Position numbers and translations under genes: made by a program. Below are positions 1 to 8,848 of a stretch of 64,000 nt of DNA, in pieces. The DNA is from Enhygromyxa salina (GTDB lineage Bacteria; Myxococcota_A; Polyangia; Nannocystales; Nannocystaceae): positions 167,911 through 231,910 of the forward strand of contig NZ_PVNL01000041.1 of NCBI RefSeq assembly GCF_002994635.1, written 5' to 3'. Numbering within the stretch: position 1 is the stretch's first letter; each line of letters begins with the position of its first letter. The notes beneath the pieces were generated by a model. That model was given only the letters and a program-made list of their open reading frames with translations. It made no database searches and was not told the DNA's origin.

Positions 1-41
1 ACCTGTCGGTCATCGACTCGATCGCACGAAAGGCTGGGTGA
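1..41 (+). CDS. C-terminal end of an upstream gene (partial)
   Basis: An open frame enters from the left edge and ends at a TGA at 39-41, three bases before the ATG of the acyl-AMP ligase. Only about a dozen residues are visible (LSVIDSIARKAG), so no family can be named. The tight spacing suggests it is co-transcribed with the following ligase. It could be chance, as the stretch is very short. Confidence 0.4.
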   Translation, partial: LSVIDSIARKAG

Positions 42-44
42 GAC

Positions 45-2063
45 ATGGCCCCGAACAACCTCGTCGATATCCTGCGCAGCCACGCCCAAGCACGGCCCGA
101 AGCCCTCGCCTACACCTTCTTGCGCGACGGCGAGACGATCGGCGAGCAGCTCAGCTTCGCCGATCTCGACACCCGCGCGCGGGCCCTGGGCGCGACCCTC
201 CAGCACCTGACCAGCCCCGGCGATCGTGCGCTGCTGCTCTATCAGGCCGGCCTGGACTTCGTCGTCGCGTTCTTGGCCTGCCAGTACGCCGGGGTCGTGG
301 CCGTGCCCTCGCCGCCACCGAACATGAACCGAGCCGCGGCGACGATCACTCGGCTGGCGGGCATCGTCGCCAGCGCGGAGCCGGCGATCGTGCTGACGAC
401 CGCGGCCCAGCTGCCCGCCCTGCGCAGCGCGACCCGGGGTCAGGCCGCCTACGCGGGACTGATCTGGCAGGCGAGCGACCGCGTTGATCTTGGCCGCGCC
501 GCGGTCTGGACCCCACCCACGCTGGGGGCCGACGAGCTCTCGTTCTTGCAGTACACCTCGGGCTCGACCTCGGCGCCCAAGGGCGTGATGGTCAGCCACC
601 ACAACATCATCAGCAACCTCGCGATGTTGCGCGAGACGATGGGGTCCGCAAAACGGTGCAACATGGTCAGCTGGTTGCCGGTGTTTCACGACATGGGCCT
701 GATCGGGATGGTGCTCTACGGGCTCTACGCGGGCACCGAGACCCGGCTGATGTCGCCGCTGTCGTTTCTCAAGCGACCGATGAGGTGGCTGCGGGCGATC
801 GCCGACCACGGCGACGTGATCAGCGGCGGGCCCAACTTTGCGTTCGACGCGGTCCTGCGCCGGGTCACCGACGCCGACAAGCAGGGCCTGGATCTCAGCC
901 GCTGGCAGAGCGCGTTTTGTGGAGCCGAGACCGTGCGTGTCCAGACGATGGCGCGCTTCTACGAGACCTTCGCCGAGTGCGGCCTCCGGCGCGAGGCGCT
1001 GCTGCCGTGCTACGGACTGGCCGAGGCGACCCTGGTCGTCAGCGGGCGGACCCCCGGGCGCAGCTACCAGATCCAGGACTGCGACAAGACCAAGCTCGAG
1101 CAGGGCGTGGCCCAAGATCCGGGCGAGGGGGTCGACGCGCACAGCGTGGTCTCGTGCGGCTCGACCAAGCTCGACCAGGACATTGCGATCGTCGATCCCG
1201 AGCGCCGACGCGCTCGGGCCGAGGGCGAGGTCGGCGAGATCTGGGTCCGCGGGGACAACGTCGCGCGCGGATACTGGGGCGAGCCCGAGCGCACGGCCGA
1301 GACCTTCGCGGCGACGACCCTCGACGGCGACGGCCCGTTCCTGCGCACAGGCGACCTCGGGTTCTCGATCGCCGGCGAGCTGTTCGTGACCGGCCGGATC
1401 AAGGAGCTGATCCTGGTCCGCGGACGCTGCATCTACCCGCAGGACCTCGAGCTCATGGTCGACTCGATGGCCGACGAGTTCCCCGAGATCGTCGCCAACC
1501 AAAACGTCGCGTTCGCGCTGCCCGACGCACAGCAAGAGCGCAGCGGGCTGATCGTGAAGGTCGCCCGGCGCAACAACCCGGCCTACGACGCCGAGCGCCT
1601 GGTCGAGGCGATCCAGGCCCGCGCGCTGGCCGAGTTCGAGCTCAGCTTTGGGGAGATCGCGCTGGTCCGATCGAGCGTGCCCAAGACCTCGAGCGGCAAG
1701 AAAATGCGCACAGCCTGCGCGGCCCAGATGAAGGCCGGGCTCGAGGACCTCGCGCTCGAGCACCGCTGGCGCCGGGGCCAGCCGAAGCTCGTGTCGGAGT
1801 CTCCTTCCAGCGCGCGCTCCGATGAGACGCATACCCAGGCCCAGCTGGCCGAGCTCGTGGTCGAGTGGATCGCCCGCGAGGAACAGCTCGACGTTGCGTC
1901 GATCTCGACCCGTCAGCCGTTCACCGAGCTCGGGCTCGACTCCTTCGTGGCCGTGTCGATGATCGAGTTCCTCGAGCGGGAGCTCGGGACCACGATCAGC
2001 TCCACGATATTCGAGGATCACCGCACGATCGACGAGCTCACGAAACACCTGAGCTCGCGCTGA
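45..2063 (+). CDS. Fatty acyl-AMP ligase fused to an acyl carrier protein domain
   Basis: The protein has 672 residues. Residues 1-570 form an ANL-superfamily adenylation domain: the P-loop motif YTSGSTSAPKG lies near residue 170, followed by the FAAL-type signature WLPVFHDMGLIG and a late catalytic segment ending SSGKK. Residues about 595-672 are a phosphopantetheine-binding carrier domain with the attachment serine in LGLDSF (near S633). Enzymes of this family activate a fatty acid as acyl-AMP and pass it to a carrier protein, usually to start a lipopeptide or polyketide; here the acceptor is built in. The HDMGLIG motif favours FAAL over a CoA ligase. A frame ends 3 bp upstream, so the rest of the biosynthetic cluster probably lies left of the window. 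The next gene is on the other strand, so this is likely the last gene of its operon. Confidence 0.9.
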   Translation: MAPNNLVDILRSHAQARPEALAYTFLRDGETIGEQLSFADLDTRARALGATLQHLTSPGDRALLLYQAGLDFVVAFLACQYAGVVAVPSPPPNMNRAAATITRLAGIVASAEPAIVLTTAAQLPALRSATRGQAAYAGLIWQASDRVDLGRAAVWTPPTLGADELSFLQYTSGSTSAPKGVMVSHHNIISNLAMLRETMGSAKRCNMVSWLPVFHDMGLIGMVLYGLYAGTETRLMSPLSFLKRPMRWLRAIADHGDVISGGPNFAFDAVLRRVTDADKQGLDLSRWQSAFCGAETVRVQTMARFYETFAECGLRREALLPCYGLAEATLVVSGRTPGRSYQIQDCDKTKLEQGVAQDPGEGVDAHSVVSCGSTKLDQDIAIVDPERRRARAEGEVGEIWVRGDNVARGYWGEPERTAETFAATTLDGDGPFLRTGDLGFSIAGELFVTGRIKELILVRGRCIYPQDLELMVDSMADEFPEIVANQNVAFALPDAQQERSGLIVKVARRNNPAYDAERLVEAIQARALAEFELSFGEIALVRSSVPKTSSGKKMRTACAAQMKAGLEDLALEHRWRRGQPKLVSESPSSARSDETHTQAQLAELVVEWIAREEQLDVASISTRQPFTELGLDSFVAVSMIEFLERELGTTISSTIFEDHRTIDELTKHLSSR

Positions 2064-2143
2064 TCGAGGGAGAGTAGATCATGATCTTCGAGAGCACGAT
2101 CTGCGCGCCTACGCGGCGCATCGATCAATCAATTGCTGTGCGC

Positions 2144-2692
2144 TCAGTCGGCCTTTGGCACGAAGGCCACATTGACCACGACCAGGTCCTCTTTCCAATC
2201 CTGCTGGCCGCCTTTGCGGTGGGCGACCTCGGTGCCGCTAATCCGCAGGTCGAACGGAAACGAATCGTCGGTGACCAATGTCGAGTCGAAGGTCTCTGTG
2301 ACCGTGTGTCCGTCGATGACGTGCACGTGGGTGAAGTGGTCGATCACATCCACGATGGGGATTTGGCCCATTTGCTCGGAAGCGAGCCGGACGGCCTCGC
2401 TGCCCTGCGCCAGGGTGGGTGCCTCTCCCGGGGTAAACGAGATCTGATCGACGTCGGCCGAGAAGAACTCCTCCCAGATCTCGGGTAGGGTGAAGGTTCC
2501 GTTGAGGATGTGCTCGTCTTGCAGGGCCCGAAATGACCGCCAATCCTCGACGGTGGATTCGCACTTGTGAACGGGACCGGATTCGACGTAGGCACAATTG
2601 CTGGTCACCGTGGCTTCGACGGGGACCATGGGGCCACCCGTCCATCCGAGGGTAGCCCAGACGAGAGACAGCGTCAGATTTAGTAGATACAT
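2144..2692 (-). CDS. Exported protein of unknown family
   Basis: The 182-residue protein starts with a hydrophobic stretch (about residues 3-20) ending near GGPMVPVEA, which reads as a Sec signal peptide. The mature part has two early cysteines (in SNCAY and HKCES) and a compact C-terminal alpha/beta region with His-rich strands (DHFTHVHVIDGH). The size and pattern resemble an NTF2/SnoaL-like fold, but I do not recognise the family and this is a guess. The start is well supported by a GGAGGA Shine-Dalgarno at 2699-2704, eight or so bases upstream. It is convergent with the acyl-AMP ligase gene and has no same-strand neighbour, so it is probably transcribed alone. An antisense open frame at 2081-2488 is taken to be its shadow. 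Confidence 0.7.
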   Translation of the reverse strand: MYLLNLTLSLVWATLGWTGGPMVPVEATVTSNCAYVESGPVHKCESTVEDWRSFRALQDEHILNGTFTLPEIWEEFFSADVDQISFTPGEAPTLAQGSEAVRLASEQMGQIPIVDVIDHFTHVHVIDGHTVTETFDSTLVTDDSFPFDLRISGTEVAHRKGGQQDWKEDLVVVNVAFVPKAD

Positions 2693-3043
2693 CGTGAATC
2701 CTCCAGGAAGTGATTAGCTTGGGCGGACGACCGCATCGAGTCAAGCAAGTTAATCGCGCACAGCGGGCCGAGGTAGCCACACTGAGCGCGCAACCGACGT
2801 GCGCCGCGACCTCGAGTTCCCGAAGGGCAGCGAATTCGCGCGGTGCCCTCGGCGTTTTCGAACAGCGCGACTAGCTCGGCTCACGCGCGGTGCGCCCGTT
2901 GGGGAGCCGAATCTCCCCGTATTGTCCTGGACGACCCGCGCGGTCGGTTGCGACTTCACGGTCCTACAATAGCAGCGAGCGCGGTCAGGCGGCGAAGCAC
3001 GCCCGTGGGTGCGCGCGCATGGCCCCGTTGGTACCGTCGAGCC
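2693..3043. other. Divergent intergenic region
   Basis: This 351-bp stretch separates two divergently transcribed exported-protein genes. The part near 2705-2760 is less GC-rich (agtgattagcttgg, aagcaagttaatcg) and is the likely location of promoters. Open frames that cross it have no recognisable family and the composition of shadows. No RNA gene or repeat was seen. Confidence 0.5.
2699..2704 (-). promoter_or_regulatory. Ribosome binding site of the 2144-2692 gene
   Basis: On the minus strand GGAGGA precedes the ATG at 2692 by about 7 bases. It is one of the few strong Shine-Dalgarno sequences here and fixes the start. Confidence 0.7.
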
Positions 3044-3553
3044 ATGCGCTTGTCCGCCCCTCTCAGGTCCGCGTTCATCTCGTTATGTGTGCTGCCCAGC
3101 GTCGGGTTGGGCTGCGGCAAAGACGCTGCGATCGGTGCGGACCGAGGCGAGAGCGGGACCGAGAGCGCCGGAGATTCGGACACGAGCTCGGCGGAGAGCG
3201 GTGACGATCCGATCGACACGAGCGACGACGAGGGCAACTTTGTCCCGATGGAGACGGACACGGAGACCGGCGAGCCGCCGGAGCCCCTGACCTGCCAAGA
3301 AATGCTCGACTGCGTGTTCGAGTGCCTTGGCGACCTCGGCCTCGAGTGTCTGCAAGCTTGCGGCGAGGGCTTCGATCCCGTCGAGGCTCAAAAGGCTGGT
3401 GCGCTCGTCACCTGCATCGGACAGGTCTGCATCGAGAAGGAGCAGTGCACGTTCTCGGACTTCACCGCGGAGGAGTGCATCGGCTGCATTGGGCTTGGGC
3501 TGTTTTTGCCCGAGCCGCCGGGGTGTGAAGAGCAAGCTCTGGCCTGCGAGTAG
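3044..3553 (+). CDS. Small cysteine-rich lipoprotein
   Basis: I place the start at the ATG at 3044, because from there the protein begins MRLSAPLRSAF and continues into a hydrophobic segment and a lipobox (VGLGC, Cys at residue 23). The open frame extends upstream but that part has no signal. After the lipidated Cys comes an acidic Ser/Thr/Glu/Asp linker (to about residue 80), then a C-terminal domain with about a dozen cysteines in paired arrangements (CQEMLDCVFEC, CIGQVC, CIGCIG). This is likely a disulfide-stabilised module at the cell surface. Small lipoproteins with an acidic linker and a Cys-rich head are common in the presumed Nannocystaceae host. No specific function can be assigned. 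The total length from this start is 169 residues. Confidence 0.75.
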   Translation: MRLSAPLRSAFISLCVLPSVGLGCGKDAAIGADRGESGTESAGDSDTSSAESGDDPIDTSDDEGNFVPMETDTETGEPPEPLTCQEMLDCVFECLGDLGLECLQACGEGFDPVEAQKAGALVTCIGQVCIEKEQCTFSDFTAEECIGCIGLGLFLPEPPGCEEQALACE

Positions 3554-3681
3554 GGGCGCCCCCGCGCCCGGATCTCGAGGTGCTGGTGCCGCCCGCTGAC
3601 AGCGATTGATCAAGAGCGCCACTCGGCAGGGTGCTCTGAGTCGGGTCGACGAGGAGTTTCTCGGCCTGCTCGAGCATGGTC

Positions 3682-3730
3682 CATGCATTTTTGCATGCGG
3701 TGCGTGCGTCATTGGCTGTTTATGCATGCG
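3682..3730. promoter_or_regulatory. Inverted repeat and direct repeat upstream of the DUF4386 gene
   Basis: CATGCA-TTTT-TGCATG forms a 6-bp inverted repeat at 3682-3697. The octamer TGCATGCG occurs at 3692-3699 and again at 3723-3730, with start points 31 bp apart, which is about three helical turns. The element lies in an AT-richer pocket 40-90 bp before the ATG at 3770. It could be an operator; no regulator gene is adjacent. Confidence 0.45.
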
Positions 3731-3769
3731 TTTACGTAGCGATACAACCATGGCGAAAGGACCGACCCG

Positions 3770-4567
3770 ATGCTCGACCGCTCACCTCGCCCCATCGCTC
3801 TCGCCCGCCAGGCGGGTGCTCTGTACCTGATCATCATCGTCGCCGGGATCGGTGGCGCTGCCCTCGTCCGCGGCCCGCTGCTCGTCCCGGACGACCCGGC
3901 CCTCACCGCCGCCAACCTCGTGGCCCACGAGCTGCCGTTTCGTCTGAGCATCCTCGCGGACGTGGTCATGGCTCTCGCCGACGTGGCGTTGGGCGTGCTG
4001 ATGTACGTGCTGCTCCGCCCCGCGGGCAGCACCTTGTCGCTGATGGCGATGGCCTTCCGCCTCGCCCAGGCTGCGGCGATCGGGGTGAACTTGCTGAACC
4101 TGCACGTGGCGGTGACCCTCGCCGGGCAGGGAGCCTTTGCGGATCCGCAGGGCCAGGCGCTCGCCTCCGCCTTCTTCGAGGCGCACGGAGCGGGCTACGA
4201 CCTCAGCCTGTTCTTCTTCGGCGTCAACTGTCTGCTCGTGGGGGCCCTGATCGCGCGCTCCGGTTTCCTGCCTCGGGCGCTCGGCATCGGTGTGGGTGTC
4301 GCCGGGCTCGTGTACCTCGGCGGCAGCACCGTGCACGTGGTCGCTCCGCAATTCGTGGACGCTGTGGCGCCGCTGTACGGGATCCCCGTGCTCGCCGAGC
4401 TCGCCCTGTGCGGCTGGCTGCTCGTGCGTGGGCTCGATGCGCGCCAGTGGCACGCTGCAGCCTCAATGGTACGCGGTGCGTTACCTCCGGCGGCATCCCG
4501 GTCTGCGAGGCCCAGGTCAGCGAGCGGCGGATCTGCCGGCAGCTCTCGAGTGAGGAGCGGGAGCTAG
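3770..4567 (+). CDS. DUF4386 family integral membrane protein
   Basis: The protein has 265 residues with about six or seven hydrophobic helices (first at residues 18-36, last near 207-225). The N-terminal pattern RPIALARQAGALYLIIIVAG, the conserved Arg/Asp around the second helix (RLSILADVVMAL) and the late GLVYLGGS segment match DUF4386 proteins, a bacterial membrane family of unknown function. The start is supported by AAGGA about 8 bases upstream. The last 35 residues (from about residue 232) are a Ser/Arg/Ala-rich tail unlike the rest; this may be a real extension or the result of a frameshift near the 3' end, since the family normally ends soon after the last helix. The gene is alone on its strand and converges with the beta-propeller lipoprotein gene. 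Confidence 0.8.
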   Translation: MLDRSPRPIALARQAGALYLIIIVAGIGGAALVRGPLLVPDDPALTAANLVAHELPFRLSILADVVMALADVALGVLMYVLLRPAGSTLSLMAMAFRLAQAAAIGVNLLNLHVAVTLAGQGAFADPQGQALASAFFEAHGAGYDLSLFFFGVNCLLVGALIARSGFLPRALGIGVGVAGLVYLGGSTVHVVAPQFVDAVAPLYGIPVLAELALCGWLLVRGLDARQWHAAASMVRGALPPAASRSARPRSASGGSAGSSRVRSGS

Positions 4568-4624
4568 TCGCGATCATCGTTGCCCGTCCAAGAGGTGAGA
4601 CACGCAAGCGTGATCGAGCGCCGC

Positions 4625-6223
4625 TCATGGCTCGAGGCTGACGACGACGAGATCGAACGGGTCCTGGGCCTGCACCGGCCCAAACCCAAAGTCGACGGCG
4701 AACGAGTTGATCGAGAACGGAAACGCCACGCGTCCATCGAGACCCACGGCGACTCGGTAGGCCAGCTCATTGGTCGTCGCGCCGAACATCCGGCTGTAGA
4801 GGTGATTGCCCGCCTCGTCGAACCTGGCCACGAACACGTCGATGCCCGAGCCGTTGCTGGCCAGCGGCCCACCGCCAAAATCGACGACGCCGGGTGGCTG
4901 CGGGAGCTCGCTGTGACCGCTGTTCGAACCGAGCACGACGATGTGCCCGCAGGGATCGATGGCGAGGTCGGACGCGCGCTGCGGCCAATTGTCGCCGTAG
5001 CGGTTGCTCCACAGCGATTGCCCGGCCCCATCAAATTTGGCGACGAACACGTCCACGCTGCCGGCCCCGACCAGCGGGCCGCTGCCAAAGTCGACGGTGC
5101 CGTCGAGCGCCCCGGCGATCACGATGTCACCAAGAGGATCGAAGGCCACGCCATAGGCCGTCTGGTCGGCGCCGTCTCCAAACTGCTGCGACCACAGCGG
5201 GTCGCCCTGCGCGTCGAACCTGGCCAGAAAGATGTCGCTGTTGCCGGCGCTGACCAGCGGTCCGTCGCCAAGGTCGAGCTGCTCGGCGAAGTAGCCGGCG
5301 ATCACGATCTCGCCATCAGCGTCGACATCCAAGCTCAGCAGCCTCTGATCCCCGGACGTCCCGAACCGCCGATCCCACAAGGGTTGCCCGTCGCTCGCGA
5401 AGCGACCCACATAGATGTCGGTGTCGCCAGCGGAGGCGTGCGGGCCCAGACCCATGTCGACGTCGCCCCAAAACCACCCGCCGTAGGTCAGCTCGCCCGA
5501 GGGCGCGACCGCGACGGTGGGCTGGCTGACCGAGCCGGACGTGGGCTGACGCCACCACAGCTCGCTGCCGTCCGGTGCGAGCCGCATCAGACCGAAGTTG
5601 CCCGCGATCAACAAGTCGTCGTTGTCGGCGCTGGCCATCGTCACGCGGCTAAACAACAAGGGGGAGATGTCTTGTGACCACAGCATGGTGCCGTCGACAT
5701 CGAACGCGTGGACCTCGAGTTTGTAGACATTGCCGCCCACGGAGACGGTTCCGGCCGTGTAGACCCGACCCGCGCTGTCGATCGTGATGCCCTGTTGCTG
5801 CTCACTACCGGGCGCCGCGACGTGGGTAGCATAGGCCACGTCGCCCTGACTCTCGCCGATCTCGCACAGCAGCGGATCGCCGTCGCCGTCGCCGTCGCCG
5901 TCGCCATCGCCGTCGCCGTCGCCATCGCCATCGCCGTCGCCGTCGCCGTCGCCGTCGCCATCGCCATCGCCGTCGCCGTCGCCATCGCCATCGCCGTCGC
6001 CGTCGCCATCGCCATCGCCATCGCCATCGCCGTCGCCATCGCCGTCGCCGTCGCCATCGCCATCGCCATCGCCATCGCCGTCGCCGCTCGTGTCGCTGTC
6101 GCCATCGCCGTCGGTCGACTCCGCGGCCATAGTCGGGCCGTCATCGGAGGTGCAACCGGCATCAGACGCGAGCACGCCTACGCAAGTGAGGCCGACCAGA
6201 GCGTGGACGGGCGATCGAGTCAT
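4625..6223 (-). CDS. Beta-propeller (SBBP-like) repeat lipoprotein with a long DG linker
   Basis: The start is placed at the ATG at 6223, preceded by GAGGAG at 4 bases; an in-frame ATG at 6235 is the alternative. The 532-residue product starts with a signal peptide and lipobox (SDAGC), then TSDDGP and an uninterrupted Asp-Gly linker of about 70 residues. The C-terminal 370 residues contain repeated units of 45-55 residues with the pattern D-V/I-F-V/L-A-K/R-F-D..G..LW..Q/R-F/Y-G and later D..G.I-V-I-A-G, which is the SBBP beta-propeller repeat. It is probably an outer-surface protein held away from the membrane by the acidic linker. Ligand unknown. The gene is monocistronic as far as can be seen. 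Confidence 0.85.
   Translation of the reverse strand: MTRSPVHALVGLTCVGVLASDAGCTSDDGPTMAAESTDGDGDSDTSGDGDGDGDGDGDGDGDGDGDGDGDGDGDGDGDGDGDGDGDGDGDGDGDGDGDGDGDGDGDGDGDGDGDGDPLLCEIGESQGDVAYATHVAAPGSEQQQGITIDSAGRVYTAGTVSVGGNVYKLEVHAFDVDGTMLWSQDISPLLFSRVTMASADNDDLLIAGNFGLMRLAPDGSELWWRQPTSGSVSQPTVAVAPSGELTYGGWFWGDVDMGLGPHASAGDTDIYVGRFASDGQPLWDRRFGTSGDQRLLSLDVDADGEIVIAGYFAEQLDLGDGPLVSAGNSDIFLARFDAQGDPLWSQQFGDGADQTAYGVAFDPLGDIVIAGALDGTVDFGSGPLVGAGSVDVFVAKFDGAGQSLWSNRYGDNWPQRASDLAIDPCGHIVVLGSNSGHSELPQPPGVVDFGGGPLASNGSGIDVFVARFDEAGNHLYSRMFGATTNELAYRVAVGLDGRVAFPFSINSFAVDFGFGPVQAQDPFDLVVVSLEP
5877..6086. repeat. Coding hexamer microsatellite for the Asp-Gly linker
   Basis: About 35 copies of the hexamer GGCGAC/GGCGAT (read on the minus strand) encode an uninterrupted (GD)n linker. 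The glycine codon is always GGC, while the aspartate codon switches between GAC and GAT in blocks, a sign of unequal duplication. Repeat number changes are always in frame, so linker length can vary without breaking the gene. Confidence 0.9.
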
Positions 6224-6406
6224 CAAGCTCCTCATCGCGCTCACTCTACGTCGTATGACGGGGTATTTGGCCCACTGCTCACATGAAAATTGGCGACCCA
6301 GCAACCTGGCCGGTCCGTTGCCCTGCGCACCACAAATACACCCCGATGTCTCTCCCATGTCCAATCACACGCAGGGCAGGCCGCGGCGTAGGCGGGGATG
6401 ACTCAA

Positions 6407-6796
6407 TCACCCCGGCGCATCAAACCACTGGACCAACTGCACGAGGATGCCATTCGGGTCGCGGACTTGAAAGTAGCGCTCGCCCCACGACTCCGTCTCG
6501 ATGGGCGTCACGATCGGCACGCCGGCGCTGCGCAAGCGCTCGTACTCCTCGTCGATCGCGTCGACCACGAACGCGATCAGGAGGCCGCCGGAGACCGCGG
6601 CCGCGTGCGAGGCTGGCTTGAAGCTCGGCAGGCCCACCCGCAAAAAGATGAGGTTGAATCCGGCGTCCTCGCGGGCGAGCGAGACGAACCCGTCGGCCTC
6701 CATGGCCACCGCGAAGCCGAAGTGTTTGATCAGGAAGGCGGCGGAGGCTCGCGGATCCGCGACGTTGAGGGAGAGGGCCGAATTGGTGATACGCAT
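6407..6796 (-). CDS. VOC superfamily (glyoxalase/bleomycin resistance-like) protein
   Basis: The 129-residue product has the paired beta-alpha-beta-beta-beta layout of a single VOC domain: SALSLNVADPRASAAFLIKHFG at the N-terminus, and the closing motif RYFQVRDPNGILVQLVQW. The C-terminal half carries the acidic position seen in metal-binding members, but which residues bind a metal cannot be told from sequence alone. These proteins are dioxygenases, isomerases or drug-binding resistance proteins; no substrate can be named. The gene is divergent from a TetR-type regulator with about 58 bp between starts, a classic arrangement where the regulator controls the enzyme. Confidence 0.85.
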   Translation of the reverse strand: MRITNSALSLNVADPRASAAFLIKHFGFAVAMEADGFVSLAREDAGFNLIFLRVGLPSFKPASHAAAVSGGLLIAFVVDAIDEEYERLRSAGVPIVTPIETESWGERYFQVRDPNGILVQLVQWFDAPG

Positions 6797-6812
6797 GAGG
6801 TTGGCCCGTAAC

Positions 6813-6829
6813 TCTGTACGGTGTACGGT
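6813..6829. promoter_or_regulatory. Candidate TetR operator between the VOC and TetR genes
   Basis: The sequence CTGTACGGTGTACGGTG contains two TGTACGG direct repeats and two GTAC half-sites three bases apart, in the centre of the 58-bp divergent spacer. TetR regulators typically bind such short repeats between themselves and their target. Its role is inferred from position. Confidence 0.4.
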
Positions 6830-6854
6830 GTCGTGTCAACAGAAATGTTGGATG

Positions 6855-7628
6855 ATGTCGCCCGTGGCCGGCAAGCGCGACCCGAGCACCGAGGCGGTCC
6901 GGACCTTGCGCTCGCTATGGCGAGCGACGCCGAGCGTCCGTCCTGGGCCCACCTCCGCCCTCAGCCTCGATGCGCTCGTGACCACGGCCATTGCGATCGC
7001 CGACACCGAGGGCTTGGCCAAGCTGAGCATTCGTCGGGTCGCCACCGAGCTCGGAATCTCGCCGATGTCCGTGTACACCCATGTGGCGACCAAGGCCGAG
7101 CTGCTCGAGCTGATGACCGACACGGCCCACGGTGAGCTGGCAGACCCTGGGCCGGTGGCCGAGCGCTGGCAGGATCGGATCGCCGAGATCGCGCGGACCA
7201 ACCTCGACCTCCTGATTCGGCACCCATGGCTGGTCGAGCAGCCGCCCGGGCGTCCGCCGCTGGGACCGGGCACGACCGGCAAGTACGAGCGCGAGCTCAC
7301 CGCGCTCGATGGTCTGGGCCTCGACGACATCACCCTCGATGCTGCGCTCAGCTTCGTCCTCGGCTTCGTCCGCGGGGCGGCCCGGGACCGAATTGCGGCC
7401 CAGAACACCGTCGCGGACAGCGAGACCGACGAGCAGTGGTGGGCTGCCCGAGCGGCGACGCTCGCCGAGCTGATGCCGGCCGAGGACTACCCCCTCGCCG
7501 TGCGGGTCGGGTCGGCGGCCGGGGCCGCTCAGGATGCCGCCTGGGACCCGCTCGCAGCGTTCGAGTTCGGTCTTGCCCGGGTCATCGACGGGCTCGCGCC
7601 GCTGCTCGATCAACACGGCGATCGCTGA
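6855..7628 (+). CDS. TetR family transcriptional regulator
   Basis: The open frame extends far upstream over the divergent VOC gene, so the start is placed at the second of two consecutive ATGs (6852 and 6855), giving 257 residues. Residues 35-85 are the helix-turn-helix: DALVTTAIAIADTEGLAKLS then RRVATELGISPMSVYTHVATKAEL. The larger C-terminal part resembles the TetR_C ligand-binding domain of the classical TetR type. It likely represses the divergent VOC gene and itself through the GTAC repeats in the shared spacer. An N-terminal extension of about 30 basic residues before the DNA-binding domain is a little longer than usual. The ligand is unknown. Confidence 0.88.
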   Translation: MSPVAGKRDPSTEAVRTLRSLWRATPSVRPGPTSALSLDALVTTAIAIADTEGLAKLSIRRVATELGISPMSVYTHVATKAELLELMTDTAHGELADPGPVAERWQDRIAEIARTNLDLLIRHPWLVEQPPGRPPLGPGTTGKYERELTALDGLGLDDITLDAALSFVLGFVRGAARDRIAAQNTVADSETDEQWWAARAATLAELMPAEDYPLAVRVGSAAGAAQDAAWDPLAAFEFGLARVIDGLAPLLDQHGDR

Positions 7629-7699
7629 GGCTCGGTGTTCGGGCGCTCGGCGCAGCCAGCATGAGCCCAGAACAGCGCAAGGTAGAAGTCGCGCGGAGT

Positions 7700-8848
7700 C
7701 TACGGCCGATGACTACGTCGCCCTGCCCCTGCGGGGGGTAACCCGCTGTCTTTGGCATCGGCGGGCTCGAGGCAGGCGCCTAGCCAGCTGCGCGCGTTGC
7801 CAGCGAGGACTGACTCGAGCAGCTCGGGTGCGAGCGCGAGGCCGCGATACTCCGCGGTCGTGAGCATCGCCGGCCCTGCACCGTCGCGCAGGAACTCGAA
7901 CCGCTCGGCCGCGAGCAGGCCGAGGTTGGCGTCGATCTGCCTTCGCCACCGGCTCAGCGAGGCGTCTTTTTGGGTCCCGGCGGAGACCAGAGTCACGAGA
8001 TCCGAGCCATACAAGAACCGCTGCGGCTGCGCGGTGATCAGCGCCCGCAGCCGCTCGCGCTCGCGCTCGAGGTTGGTGAACCCGTCGACCCCCGGTCGGC
8101 CCTCACCGTGGCTGGTGTCGACCCGCAGGCGGGGGTGCTTGGCCAACAGCCGCTCGAGCCGATCGAGATCCGTCCGGCTCCCGCAAAGATGCGGGCAGAC
8201 CAGCTCGAGGTTTGGGTATGCGCGCAGGAGTGCGTCGAATTCGTCCTCGTAGCGCACGGTGTTGACGTGCAGCAAGACCGGGACCGCACGCTGCTCGAGC
8301 AGCGCGAAGCTCGGGGCATAGGCCGGATCATCGAGGGGTCGCGGGTGGAGGCTGTGGTGGCCGATGTAGAGCTTGACCCCGCACGCACCACGATCGAACC
8401 AGCCCTCGAGCTCCTCGGCCTCGACCTGCGCCGGGTCGACGCTCACGAAGGGCAGCAGGCGGTCGCGGTGCGCTCGAGTCTGCTCGAGCAGGCGCTCGTT
8501 TGCCGCCCGCCAGCCCGCGAATTTGTCGGGCCCCGGAGGCGGCGGAAAGTCGGGGTCGAGGTGCGGGGAGGCCAGCACCACGGCCGCGCTGATCTGGTGA
8601 CGATCGAGGGTTGCGAGCAGCTCGTCGACGTGTCCTCCGACGAGGTGAACATGCACGTCGATCGGCTCGGGGCGCTCGGGCTTGGGTCGAGCGGCTGGCT
8701 CGGCGGCCGGGTTCTCGCCGTCGTTCCCACTCCGAGGCGCGGGTGTCTCCCGCGCTGCTCGTGTGGGCTCGGGCCGGGGCGCCTCTCGCTGGCAGCTCGC
8801 GAGCAGCAGCGTCAGTACGACCGGCGCGACGCGCCTCAGCACTCGCAT
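7700..8848 (-). CDS. Amidohydrolase-family (TIM barrel) lipoprotein
   Basis: The 382-residue product begins with a signal peptide and lipobox (LLLASC), followed by a Pro/Arg/Glu-rich linker to about residue 60. The catalytic barrel then shows IDVHVH (metal-binding His pair), a central lysine in GVKLYIG, LHVNT, CPHLCG and the closing YGSD motif. These match the metal-dependent hydrolase family Amidohydro_2, whose members act on C-N or C-C bonds. The substrate cannot be told. The gene overlaps the stop of the upstream DG-repeat lipoprotein gene by 13 bp, so the two are almost certainly co-transcribed and translationally coupled. The last 20 residues are low-complexity. Confidence 0.85.
   Translation of the reverse strand: MRVLRRVAPVVLTLLLASCQREAPRPEPTRAARETPAPRSGNDGENPAAEPAARPKPERPEPIDVHVHLVGGHVDELLATLDRHQISAAVVLASPHLDPDFPPPPGPDKFAGWRAANERLLEQTRAHRDRLLPFVSVDPAQVEAEELEGWFDRGACGVKLYIGHHSLHPRPLDDPAYAPSFALLEQRAVPVLLHVNTVRYEDEFDALLRAYPNLELVCPHLCGSRTDLDRLERLLAKHPRLRVDTSHGEGRPGVDGFTNLERERERLRALITAQPQRFLYGSDLVTLVSAGTQKDASLSRWRRQIDANLGLLAAERFEFLRDGAGPAMLTTAEYRGLALAPELLESVLAGNARSWLGACLEPADAKDSGLPPAGAGRRSHRP

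Noticed and set aside
2081..2488. Plus-strand frame overlapping the exported protein
   Set aside because: The minus-strand gene has a strong ribosome site and signal peptide; the plus-strand frame has neither.
5877..6086. Short regular repeats that could suggest a CRISPR array
   Set aside because: The repeats are perfect hexamers without spacers and lie in frame in a lipoprotein linker.
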